Shown: positions 1 to 6,017, counted from the first letter of the stretch. The stretch: DNA of 7,598 nt from Deltaproteobacteria bacterium (GCA_016234985.1 JACRNK010000229.1:1-7598), one strand, 5' to 3'. The notes: generated from the sequence alone by a model not told the origin. Program-made: numbers and translations.

Positions 1-473
1 AATATCTTTTCCATCCCTGCCATAACCTTGTTTTTGCTCTTGAAGTGATTTACAAGCACTATTCGTCCATTCTTTTTGCAGACCCTCTTTACCTCGGACA
101 TCACCCTGTAAGGGTCGGGGACAACGCTGACTACATGAGAGATGAAGACCTTATCAAATGTATCGTCGGGAAAATTCAGCTTCATCGCGTCCATCTCCAT
201 CAATTCTATATGATCAAGATCAAGTTTCTTAATCTTTTGTCTTGCCTTCTTGAGCATAGCAGACGACAGGTCAATGCCCACAACCTTGCAATGCTTTGGA
301 AATAGAGGGAGTGAAAGGCCTGTTCCTACTCCGACATCAAGTATCTTCTCTCCTGGCATTATGCCCATGGAATGTATCGCATGCTTGATCCTCGGATAGA
401 AGAACCCCTTGAATATCACATCATATACATTAGAATAGCTTGCGTAAATCTTTTTTATGCTTTCAAGTTCCAA
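1..473 (-). CDS. SAM-dependent methyltransferase, PmtA/UbiE-like (3' end outside window)
   Basis: This is a class I SAM methyltransferase. The 157 residues visible include motif I, LDVGVGTG (about 45-52), the acidic strand VVGIDLS (64-70), a DAMKLNFPDDTFD segment (95-107) and the strand GRIVLVNHF (136-144). The early tyrosine-rich SYSNVYD and the late VLVNHF resemble phospholipid N-methyltransferases of the PmtA type, but the substrate cannot be read from this part. No ATG fits the N-terminus. I chose the TTG at 473-471 because AAAGGAG lies 9 nt upstream and the reading begins MELESIKKIYASYSNVYD. The TTG follows the acetyltransferase stop codon by one base, so the two genes are probably translationally coupled at the end of the operon. 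The gene runs off the left edge. The methyltransferase call is firm; the lipid substrate is a guess. Confidence 0.88.
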   Translation of the reverse strand, partial: MELESIKKIYASYSNVYDVIFKGFFYPRIKHAIHSMGIMPGEKILDVGVGTGLSLPLFPKHCKVVGIDLSSAMLKKARQKIKKLDLDHIELMEMDAMKLNFPDDTFDKVFISHVVSVVPDPYRVMSEVKRVCKKNGRIVLVNHFKSKNKVMAGMEKI

Positions 474-474
474 A

Positions 475-993
475 TTAGCTTGCTCCTTTTAGCTGTTTGA
501 TATATACAATCTTATCGTCTCCAACCCTGTAAAAGTCCTTAATCCTTGAAGCCTCCATAAATCCACTCTTTTCGTAAAACAACCGCGCCTTATCATATTT
601 TGGCTGTGACGATGTCTCTGCAATAATCATTCTTGCATTCTCATGTTTGAGTATATTCTCCAGATGCTTTATCAGCATCTTGCCGACCCTCTTGCCCTGC
701 CACGGCGGGTCAACGGCTATCCAATACATGTCATATACGCCGTCGGTAAACGGGGCGTTGCCGTAGCATACATAACCAAGCGGTTTGTCAGTCTCGTCTG
801 CCGCGCAGACAAATATGTATTCTCCCTTTACCGTTTCCCCGATAGAAACATTCGGGGACAAGTCTTTCAGGTAAATATCCAGCAGTTCAACAGCGCAATA
901 TCTCTCCTCATCTGTAAAGTTTTCATTATCTCTTATAATGGATTCAATTGCATCTTTATCCTTTGCCTCCACCCCTCTTATCTTTATTTCCAT
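475..993 (-). CDS. GNAT-family N-acetyltransferase
   Basis: This 172-residue protein has the length and layout of a single-domain GNAT acetyltransferase, which transfers an acyl group from acyl-CoA to an amine. Motif A is clear: the strand MYWIAVDP (89-96) is followed by the pyrophosphate-binding loop WQGKRVGKML (98-107). The motif B region is around KARLFYEKSGF (135-145), the usual GNAT ending before the last strand. The ATG at 993 lies 17 nt after the upstream ligase stop codon, with AGG about 7 nt before it. The stop codon almost touches the next gene. In this operon a plausible acceptor is a primary amine of a polyamine or a ligase product, but nothing in the sequence identifies it. The family is secure; the substrate is unknown. 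Confidence 0.9.
   Translation of the reverse strand: MEIKIRGVEAKDKDAIESIIRDNENFTDEERYCAVELLDIYLKDLSPNVSIGETVKGEYIFVCAADETDKPLGYVCYGNAPFTDGVYDMYWIAVDPPWQGKRVGKMLIKHLENILKHENARMIIAETSSQPKYDKARLFYEKSGFMEASRIKDFYRVGDDKIVYIKQLKGAS
483..489 (-). promoter_or_regulatory. Ribosome binding site that fixes the TTG start at 473
   Basis: AAAGGAG lies inside the last codons of the acetyltransferase gene, 9 nt before TTG at 473-471. It is the main reason for accepting a non-ATG start for the methyltransferase. Confidence 0.6.
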
Positions 994-1010
994 CCCTGCG
1001 CCTGCTTTCT

Positions 1011-2033
1011 TTACTGTTCAGTGTCTTGATACCTGTTGTGCGCCATCTTTACTATCTCAAGGATTAACTGTGAATAATCCAGTCCGCCTGCTGCCGCGCT
1101 CCTTGCAAAACCTGCATTCGGCGATATGTCGGGGTTTGGATTTACTTCAAGGACTTTTGGTATTCCATCTTTTCCCATCCTCATGTCCACCCTTGCATAA
1201 TCCCTGCAGCCAAGCGCATTATACGCCTTTACTGCTATGCTGAAAAGCTCTTGTTCCAGTTCTTTTGAAATGTCGGCAGGGCACACAGGCGGCGTCTTGA
1301 GATAGACCGGACTGTCTGTTACCCACTTTGCCTCGTATGTGCAAATCTTGGGGTTGTTTTCGGAAAGCCCGGAAAAATCTATCTCAGATACAGGCAATGC
1401 CTTTGGCCTGTTATTCCCTATAACTGCGACATTAAACTCTCTTCCATCTATATATTCTTCTACAATTGCAGGTTGTTTGTAGTTCTTTATAACATAATCC
1501 ACCCTCTTTTTTAAAGCCGCCATGTTTTTTACAACCGCATCTTTATCAATGCCGATAGAAGCGTCCTCCTGAACAGGTTTGACAATCAGGGGAAATGAGT
1601 TTGGAGCCGGGAGTTCGGAGTTTGGAGTTGAAATCACAAACGAACCGGCAGTTGGAATAGCATGGTATGCCAGGATTCCCTTTGCCCTGGCCTTGTGGAG
1701 CGCAAGGCCGAGCGTAAGCGGTCCTGAGCCTGTAAATCTGAAGCCAAACAACTCCAAAACAGCGGCCACATTCATTTCAAAGACGCTTCTTCCCATCGCC
1801 CCTTCGCAGAGATTAAAAACAATATCGGCATTCTCCAGCTTGATGGTTTTTATAAATCCTTCCACTTTGTCCCTCAAAGGGATAATGGCCACAGACAACC
1901 CTTCAGACTTCAATGCCGCTTCCACGGTCTTGGCCGTATCTATAACGCCTTCCCACGAAGCAATATTATGCTCTTTTCCGAGCATCATATCCATATCATC
2001 ATTATAGATAATGGCAACTTTTTTTAGTGTCAT
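1011..2033 (-). CDS. D-Ala-D-Ala-ligase-like ATP-grasp protein, second of a tandem pair
   Basis: This 340-residue ATP-grasp enzyme has the fold order of D-Ala-D-Ala ligase: an N-terminal strand KKVAIIYND, DIVFNLCEG (70-78), TGSG (101-104), the ATP-binding lysine in IVKP (K152), YEAKW (233-237), RVD (281-283) and the metal-binding stretch LEVNPNP (295-301). The family makes amide bonds by way of an acyl phosphate. It lacks the N-terminal GGxSxE motif of true Ddl. Its ATP loop reads EDASIG (156-161) instead of EGSSxG, losing the conserved glycine and the first serine, so a different substrate is likely. The start is ATG at 2033, because the strand KKVAIIYND follows at once; an upstream ATG would translate a repeat. 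No Shine-Dalgarno is visible. A heptamer tract encodes part of the loop at 136-147. It is a paralogue of the gene just upstream. Confidence 0.88.
   Translation of the reverse strand: MTLKKVAIIYNDDMDMMLGKEHNIASWEGVIDTAKTVEAALKSEGLSVAIIPLRDKVEGFIKTIKLENADIVFNLCEGAMGRSVFEMNVAAVLELFGFRFTGSGPLTLGLALHKARAKGILAYHAIPTAGSFVISTPNSELPAPNSFPLIVKPVQEDASIGIDKDAVVKNMAALKKRVDYVIKNYKQPAIVEEYIDGREFNVAVIGNNRPKALPVSEIDFSGLSENNPKICTYEAKWVTDSPVYLKTPPVCPADISKELEQELFSIAVKAYNALGCRDYARVDMRMGKDGIPKVLEVNPNPDISPNAGFARSAAAGGLDYSQLILEIVKMAHNRYQDTEQ
1596..1630. repeat. In-frame heptamer tract inside the second ligase gene
   Basis: Five consecutive 7-bp units on the plus strand follow the pattern GGAGTTN: one TGAGTTT, then GGAGCCG, and three more GGAGTTN copies. 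On the coding strand they encode the serine/asparagine/proline-rich loop at residues 136-147, just before the ATP-binding lysine strand. The register is clean and the ligase reading frame stays open. Confidence 0.65.
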
Positions 2034-2040
2034 AAAAAAT

Positions 2041-2103
2041 AGTAAGCAGTGAGCGGTGAACAGTTTAAAAACTGCTTGCTGCTTACAGCTCACTGCTCAC
2101 TGT
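2041..2103. repeat. Heptad-register palindrome between the tandem ligases
   Basis: Nine 7-bp units run without a break. The left half has AGTAAGC, AGTGAGC-like units and the right half has their reverse complements (TTACAGC, TCACTGC), meeting at an AT-rich centre near 2064-2071. The whole can fold as an imperfect hairpin in mRNA. It overlaps the 3' end of the first ligase and supplies its last codons and stop. Confidence 0.7.
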
Positions 2104-3139
2104 CTTTCCCGTGCCTTTCGCACGCCGCATCCAGCACGGCATTGATAAGCCTGTTGTAATCCATGCCCGCAGCCCTTGCCGCCTTTGGGAAACATGAATT
2201 GCTCTTCGGGTCAGGCAGAATCCCCGGCAAAGGGTTAAGCTCCAATATGTTGGGTTTCCCGTTTGAATCAAGCCTTATATCTATCCTGCACCAGTCCTTT
2301 ATGTCAAGGACATTAAACGCATCTCTGCATACGGTCTCTATTCCCCTTTGCAGGCCGCTGTCAATATCCGCCGGGCACTTGAATATTTCCAGCGGGTTAT
2401 CGGGCGTATCCCATATCCACTTCGCCTCATAAGAATATATCGGATTCACCCCTGCAGGAAGGCTTGAGTAATTTATCTCTACAACCGGCAGCGCCTTTAG
2501 GTTAGCCCCGTTGCCGAGCATGGCAACGGTAAATTCTCTCCCTTCCAGAAACTCCTCCACGAGGGCAGGCTGTTTATACTCTTCAATCAGCCATTCTGTC
2601 CTCTCTCTGAGCTCTGCCTCGTCATTGACTATGGAATTGTTCCTTATGCCCTTGCTGGAGCCTTCGTAAAGAGGCTTTACAATAAGGGGAAAAGAAAAGT
2701 GGTCCGGAGTCCTGATCTCGGAGCCTGGGGTTGAAACCACACAAAATTTAGCTGTGGGAATTCCATGATACAGCAGAATCTCCTTTGCCCTGGCCTTATC
2801 AAGGCAGATGCCGAGCGTGAGAGGCCCTGAGCCTGTATAGGGTATCCTCAACATGTCCAGCATGGCTGGCATCTGTGATTCCCTGCTCTGACCCCATAAG
2901 CCTTCCGCTATATTAAAAACAATATCAGGCTTCTCTGTTTTCAGCCTTAGATATGCCTCCTCATCTGCCTCTATCATAACAATATCATGCCTTTTCGCCA
3001 GAGCTTTCCGCACAGCCTCTATTGTATCTTCATCATCCCACTCTGCGAAAAAATCAGGAGGCAAATCCCCCCTTCCCCCCTTTGTAAAAGGGGGGTGAGG
3101 GGGGATTTTTTTTACATTATATGTCAATCCAACCCTCAT
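2090..3139 (-). CDS. D-Ala-D-Ala-ligase-like ATP-grasp protein, first of a tandem pair
   Basis: This 349-residue protein is a D-Ala-D-Ala-ligase-like ATP-grasp enzyme. Landmarks are PDIVFNIAEG (71-80), YTGSG (101-105), the lysine strand PLIVKP (151-156, K155), the intact phosphate loop EGSSKG (159-164), SYEAKW (236-241), CRIDIR (284-289) and LELNPLPG (299-306). Unlike the downstream paralogue it keeps the EGSS loop, but it also lacks the N-terminal GGxSxE motif of cell-wall Ddl, so I do not call it ddl. The ATG at 3139 overlaps the upstream stop as ATGA, with AAGGA 6 nt before it, so translation is probably coupled. Residues 11-27 come from a palindromic repeat inserted between the first strand and the FAEWDDEDTIEAV helix. 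The last codons come from another repeat. It probably forms an amide bond in the same pathway as its neighbours; the substrates are unknown. Confidence 0.89.
   Translation of the reverse strand: MRVGLTYNVKKIPPHPPFTKGGRGDLPPDFFAEWDDEDTIEAVRKALAKRHDIVMIEADEEAYLRLKTEKPDIVFNIAEGLWGQSRESQMPAMLDMLRIPYTGSGPLTLGICLDKARAKEILLYHGIPTAKFCVVSTPGSEIRTPDHFSFPLIVKPLYEGSSKGIRNNSIVNDEAELRERTEWLIEEYKQPALVEEFLEGREFTVAMLGNGANLKALPVVEINYSSLPAGVNPIYSYEAKWIWDTPDNPLEIFKCPADIDSGLQRGIETVCRDAFNVLDIKDWCRIDIRLDSNGKPNILELNPLPGILPDPKSNSCFPKAARAAGMDYNRLINAVLDAACERHGKDSEQ
2699..2733. repeat. Eroded in-frame heptamer tract inside the first ligase gene
   Basis: Five degenerate 7-bp units, among them GGAGTCC and GGAGCCT, lie where the 1596-1630 tract lies in the paralogue. 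They encode the loop around residues 136-147, in STPGSEIRTP before PLIVKP. The matching position in both genes suggests that the tract predates their duplication. Confidence 0.5.
3063..3108. repeat. C-rich/G-rich palindromic element inserted in frame
   Basis: The left arm AAATCCCCCC plus TTCCCCCCTTT faces the right arm AAAGGGGGG plus TGAGGGGGGATTT, with a GTA centre. On the coding strand it reads IPPHPPFTKGGRGDLP at residues 12-27 of the first tandem ligase. Peptides of the PPxPPFxKGG kind are the usual translation of a palindromic repeat scattered through many bacterial genomes; that is recalled, not searched. In mRNA it would form a strong hairpin about 30 nt after the start codon. Confidence 0.8.
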
Positions 3140-4056
3140 GTTTTATCCTTTTGCCCATTCAAACGCGCTTCTGCGTAACTTATCAGCTTCATGGTTATTT
3201 CGTCCACCACATTATCAGGAACGCCGTCGTAATGCTGTGATTTTCGTCTCATGTCGCACATGTCATTTACATAATCAACTACAATAAACTTGCCGCCGCC
3301 TGTCAGGGCAATCTCTGTGGAAAAGAAATCAAGCTTGCATATCTCCGCTATTTTCTTGGCAATATCTTCCAGCTTGGAAAGATTGTATTTTTTTACATCT
3401 TTTGGTTTAAGCTCGTCGTATATATGCGTTTCATCATCCCACCAGCATGGGATTGCATTTCCGGCCACATATAAAACCCTGAACCATGCCTTCTTCCCTT
3501 TTCCTAAAACAACAGGCGTAATTTTTTCCTGAAGCAGATGTTTGTCATGAGAAATCTCCATTCTGGCGTTTATAATCTGATTGATGTTTCTGGCATTTTT
3601 AACCACGCCCACCCCGCCGCCGCCGCAGGCTGGTTTTATAATAAACGGGTTCCCAAGTTTTTTTATTTCCGAAAGGTCTGCCCGCTGGCTCTTCTGCCAG
3701 GGGGATAAAATTATGGTATATGGAACATCGATGCCTGCGCTAAGAAATTCCAGATGCATTGTCGCCTTATCAACCGCCCTGGGCAAAAGCGCCAGTTCAT
3801 TTATCATCCAGAAAGAGCCTTTCCGCGCCAGATGGATAAGGTCGTAAAATCTTGGAATTGCATCAGAAGCCCTGTCAAGAAGAGCCTTGATAATAAGTTC
3901 GCCGTTAGCCATGAGCGCCAACGTTTCATCAAGATTGGACGGGTGTATTATATAGCTTTTAAGCTTCCTCTGCTGGCACGTTTTGTCAAGGCCGTAGATA
4001 AAATCACGGTCATATGCCCACTCCCATGCCAGTCCCAAATCTACGATATGCGCCAT
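3136..4056 (-). CDS. ATP-grasp ligase, RimK-like
   Basis: This 306-residue ATP-grasp protein is unlike the two Ddl-like ligases. The core begins near residue 95. It has a lysine strand NPFIIKPACGGGGVGV (136-151), with a very glycine-rich phosphate loop, a second lysine region KHLLQEK (172-178), and the metal-binding stretch STEIALTGGGKFIVVDYVND (246-264), where E248, D261 and N264 are probable ligands. This glycine-rich loop is closer to RimK or glutathione-synthetase-type ligases, which join a carboxylate to an amine through an acyl phosphate. The N-terminal about 90 residues match nothing I recognise. The ATG at 4056 has no clear Shine-Dalgarno and lies just downstream of a heptad palindrome. 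The 3' end overlaps the next ligase start as ATGA. The ATP-grasp call is good; the substrate is unknown. Confidence 0.85.
   Translation of the reverse strand: MAHIVDLGLAWEWAYDRDFIYGLDKTCQQRKLKSYIIHPSNLDETLALMANGELIIKALLDRASDAIPRFYDLIHLARKGSFWMINELALLPRAVDKATMHLEFLSAGIDVPYTIILSPWQKSQRADLSEIKKLGNPFIIKPACGGGGVGVVKNARNINQIINARMEISHDKHLLQEKITPVVLGKGKKAWFRVLYVAGNAIPCWWDDETHIYDELKPKDVKKYNLSKLEDIAKKIAEICKLDFFSTEIALTGGGKFIVVDYVNDMCDMRRKSQHYDGVPDNVVDEITMKLISYAEARLNGQKDKT
3146..3150 (-). promoter_or_regulatory. Ribosome binding site for the first Ddl-like ligase
   Basis: AAGGA lies within the last codons of the RimK-like ligase gene, 6 nt before ATG at 3139. It supports this start and coupling through the ATGA overlap. 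Confidence 0.5.
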
Positions 4057-4069
4057 AAAGAAAAGGCTG

Positions 4070-4153
4070 AAAGATTAAATTACAAATAATAAATTGCAAA
4101 TTAAAAATTTAATTTATACTTGTTTGTTTGTAATTTAAAATTTAATCTTTTTT
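4070..4153. repeat. AT-rich heptad-register palindrome between decarboxylase and RimK-like ligase
   Basis: Twelve 7-bp units can be laid end to end. The left side repeats AAATTAC, AAATTGC-like units and the right side GTTTGTA, ATTTAAA-like units. The outer arms AAAGATTAAA and TTTAATCTTT are inverted. It fills most of the 108-bp gap between the two genes. In low-complexity AT sequence the register is less certain than in the other two gaps. Confidence 0.5.
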
Positions 4154-4164
4154 GCCTCTTAACC

Positions 4165-4713
4165 TCACAGTATCAACACCGCAGCGGCAATCACTGTCGT
4201 ATATCTTCCATCGCCCCTCACAATAGCAGACTGCGTGATGTTGGTGGTTTTTACTATCTTGTCGCTTATCCTGTATATCTCCTTTTTTTCATCCCAGCCA
4301 AGACTTTGATCCAGCTCAATGCCCAGTGTTGATGCAAGCATGGCTGCCGCCAGATCTTCTGAATAATCGCCTGCGGCCTTATCTGTCTGGCCAAACGCAT
4401 GATGCTCGCTCAAATATCCATACTGTTTTTTATCAACCGGAATAGCGCATCCTACGGACGAGGCCATGAGCCGCCTCGGCTCGTTGGAGCAGCACCTGCT
4501 CATGACGCAGAAGACCACCTGACCGGGCGACAGCATTTTCAGCCCCTGCGTCCTGCTTATTATCTTGCATCCCGGCGGGAATATGCTGGATACGGTTACG
4601 ATATTGAATTTTTCAATTCCCGCATCCCTGAACGCCAACTCAAATGAATGCAGCTCCTCCTTATGCGTTCCGACTACTTTGGTAAAAAACACCCTCTTGG
4701 GAACATGTATCAT
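4165..4713 (-). CDS. pdaD: Pyruvoyl-dependent arginine decarboxylase
   Basis: This enzyme decarboxylates L-arginine to agmatine using a pyruvoyl group made by self-cleavage, not pyridoxal phosphate. The 182 residues match the family length. The start region [22 protein letters not shown] is typical. The serine pair in [14 protein letters not shown] gives the cleavage site, probably between S42 and S43, so S43 would become the pyruvoyl of the alpha chain. The conserved acidic motif YLSEHH (100-105), with E103, and the closing strand region [11 protein letters not shown] are also present. The ATG at 4713 is preferred over one nine codons upstream because AAAGGAG lies 9 nt before it and family members begin close to this point. 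It follows the deoxyhypusine-synthase-like gene in the operon, so agmatine is the likely feedstock or co-substrate for the pathway. Confidence 0.94.
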   Translation of the reverse strand: MIHVPKRVFFTKVVGTHKEELHSFELAFRDAGIEKFNIVTVSSIFPPGCKIISRTQGLKMLSPGQVVFCVMSRCCSNEPRRLMASSVGCAIPVDKKQYGYLSEHHAFGQTDKAAGDYSEDLAAAMLASTLGIELDQSLGWDEKKEIYRISDKIVKTTNITQSAIVRGDGRYTTVIAAAVLIL

Positions 4714-4722
4714 CGCTTGATT

Positions 4723-4729
4723 CTCCTTT
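4723..4729 (-). promoter_or_regulatory. Ribosome binding site that fixes the decarboxylase start
   Basis: AAAGGAG lies 9 nt before ATG at 4713. This spacing excludes the upstream in-frame ATG at 4740, which would place the site inside the coding region. Confidence 0.65.
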
Positions 4730-4737
4730 CGAAAATA

Positions 4738-4800
4738 CAATTATGAATTACGAATTATGAATTAAATTCCTAATTCTTAATTTTTAATTCCTAATTGCAG
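4738..4800. repeat. Heptad-register palindrome between the DHS-like gene and the decarboxylase
   Basis: Nine 7-bp units run without a break. Four left units of the form GAATTAN (GAATTAC, GAATTAT) meet five right units of the form ATTCNTA, their reverse complement. It forms an AT-rich hairpin in the transcript between the DHS-like stop at 4807 and the decarboxylase ribosome site at 4729. Confidence 0.7.
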
Positions 4801-4806
4801 TTATTA

Positions 4807-5781
4807 TCACCACCCCAACACCCATGCGAACAAAAGCGGCGCTACGATGCTTGCGTCGCTTTCAATGATAAACTTGGGGGTTTTCACATCTAATTTGCCC
4901 CATGTAATTTTTTCATTCGGCACTGCGCCGGAATAGGAGCCGTAACTTGTTGTTGAATCCGATATCTGGCAGAAATAGCTCCAGAAAGGGACATCGTGCC
5001 ATCCTAAGTCCTGATACATCATGGGCACCACGCATATGGGGAAATCGCCGGCAATGCCCCCGCCTATCTGGAAAAAACCCACGCCCTTTCCCGAAGAATT
5101 CTTACGATACCAATCCGAAAGCCAGACCATGTATTCTATGCCGCTTTTCATGGTTGTTGCTTTGAGCTCGCCTTTGATTACATAAGAAGCGAAAATATTT
5201 CCCATGGTGCTGTCTTCCCAGCCCGGGACGATTATCGGAAGATTGCGCTCGGCTGCAGCCAGCATCCATGAATTTTTCGGATCTATTTCATAATACTGTT
5301 TCAGTTCACCGGACAACAAAATCTTATACATATACTCATGCGGGAGATAACGTTCGCCTTTGCTGTCGGCGTCTTTCCAGACCTTGTGAATATGTTTCTG
5401 CAGCCTGCGGAAGGCCTCCTCTTCAGGTATGCAGGTGTCGGTAACGCGGTTATAATGATTTTCCAAAAGTTCCCATTCTTCCTGCGGGCTAAGGTCGCGG
5501 TAATTCGGCACGCGCTTGTAGTGCTTGTGCGCCACAAGGTTCATGATGTCCTCTTCCAGATTCGCGCCGGTGCAGGAAATAATATCCACCTTCCCCTGAC
5601 GAATCATCTCGGCCAAAGAAATGCCCAGCTCCGCCGTGCTCATCGCACCCGCCAAAGTAACCATCATCTTGCCGCCTTCTGCAAGATGCGTTTCATATCC
5701 CTTGGCCGCATCCACCAATGCGGCGGCGTTGAAATGCAGGTAATGTTTTTGTATGAATTGCGAAACCGGCCCTTTGTTCAT
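4807..5781 (-). CDS. Deoxyhypusine-synthase-like protein (bacterial DHS/homospermidine-synthase family)
   Basis: Family members use NAD to cleave spermidine or a related amine and move an aminobutyl group to an acceptor: a lysine of eIF5A in eukaryotes, putrescine in plant homospermidine synthase. The 324 residues carry VTLAGAMSTAELG (41-53), CTGANLEED (70-78), PGWEDSTMGN (186-195), the glycine-rich GGGIAGDF (240-247) and PNEKITWGK (288-296). K296 matches the human catalytic K329, W294 matches W327, E290 matches E323 and D190 matches D243. By my alignment, human H288 is replaced by D246 and D316 by Y283, so the amine pocket differs. The ATG at 5781 is chosen because MNKGPVSQFIQKHY is a typical family start, though its Shine-Dalgarno is weak. 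It is the first gene of the operon, ahead of the decarboxylase. Confidence 0.92.
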   Translation of the reverse strand: MNKGPVSQFIQKHYLHFNAAALVDAAKGYETHLAEGGKMMVTLAGAMSTAELGISLAEMIRQGKVDIISCTGANLEEDIMNLVAHKHYKRVPNYRDLSPQEEWELLENHYNRVTDTCIPEEEAFRRLQKHIHKVWKDADSKGERYLPHEYMYKILLSGELKQYYEIDPKNSWMLAAAERNLPIIVPGWEDSTMGNIFASYVIKGELKATTMKSGIEYMVWLSDWYRKNSSGKGVGFFQIGGGIAGDFPICVVPMMYQDLGWHDVPFWSYFCQISDSTTSYGSYSGAVPNEKITWGKLDVKTPKFIIESDASIVAPLLFAWVLGW

Positions 5782-5833
5782 AATTGCATCTGCGGCAAAA
5801 AAACTCCGCCTCCCTATTATATTTGACGAGAAA

Positions 5834-5862
5834 AGAATATATTTTTTTTAACACTCAGTCAA
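5834..5862 (-). promoter_or_regulatory. Candidate sigma-70-type promoter for the polyamine/ATP-grasp operon
   Basis: TTGACT at 5862-5857 is a good -35 box. At 17-bp spacing the -10 is TATTCT (5839-5834); TATATT is available at 15 bp. A perfect TATAAT also occurs at 5821-5816 but has no -35 partner. This is the only stretch upstream of the DHS-like gene that looks like a promoter, and it lies between that gene and the repeat cluster. Confidence 0.35.
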
Positions 5863-5914
5863 GAAATTTAAAAGCGCAGATTTAAAACCTATTTAAAATT
5901 ATTCGGAATGGTTG

Positions 5915-5931
5915 GGTGGGCTTCGCCCACC
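5915..5931. repeat. GGTGGGC/GCCCACC hairpin, left of the nuclease cassette
   Basis: A perfect 7-bp inverted repeat, GGTGGGC and GCCCACC, closes a TTC loop. The same arms recur at 6465-6481 on the other side of the nuclease gene. The 273-bp gap from 5782 to 6054 otherwise holds only the candidate promoter, a related hairpin and the ATTCCC palindrome. Confidence 0.7.
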
Positions 5932-5978
5932 AATTAGAAGGATGGGGTGATAATACCTCAACGGCTATTCTAACAAGC

Positions 5979-6000
5979 GGCGGGCAATGCCCACCCTACG
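5979..6000. repeat. GGGC/GCCC hairpin with CCTACG tail
   Basis: A degenerate relative of the GGTGGGC hairpin: GGCGGGC, AAT loop, then GCCCACC, with one mismatched pair. It ends in the 12-mer GCCCACCCTACG (5989-6000), which recurs exactly at 6475-6486. Confidence 0.6.
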
Positions 6001-6017
6001 GAGTGCCAACGATGTTC

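Noticed and set aside
45..305. Plus-strand open frame opposite the methyltransferase
   Set aside because: The minus strand encodes clear methyltransferase motifs across the same bases.
643..1243. Open frames on the plus strand opposite the acetyltransferase and second ligase
   Set aside because: They overlap strongly supported minus-strand genes, show no recognisable domain, and one is cysteine- and leucine-rich in the manner of antisense translation.
2034..2093. Upstream ATG at 2093 as the start of the second ligase
   Set aside because: It would translate the heptad palindrome and overlap the previous gene. The conserved first strand KKVAIIYND begins right after the ATG at 2033.
2041..2103. 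CRISPR array
   Set aside because: The units are 7 bp and contiguous with no unique spacers, and there are no cas genes nearby.
2083..2271. Short minus-strand open frame within the 3' end of the first ligase
   Set aside because: It is an alternative frame of a well-conserved ligase and matches nothing I recognise.
1011..3139. Calling either tandem ligase ddl (cell-wall D-Ala-D-Ala ligase)
   Set aside because: Both lack the N-terminal GGxSxE motif, one has an altered phosphate loop, and no peptidoglycan genes are nearby.
4070..4153. Rho-independent terminator between the decarboxylase and RimK-like ligase
   Set aside because: The stem is almost purely A and T and has no GC-rich base followed by a U run in the direction of transcription, so a heptad repeat describes it better.
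4714..4740. Upstream ATG at 4740 for the arginine decarboxylase
   Set aside because: The Shine-Dalgarno AAAGGAG lies inside this extension and fits the ATG at 4713; the family start also fits 4713.
5816..5821. TATAAT at 5821-5816 as the main -10 box
   Set aside because: It is a perfect hexamer but has no -35 box at 16-18 bp; TTGACT at 5862 pairs better with TATTCT or TATATT.
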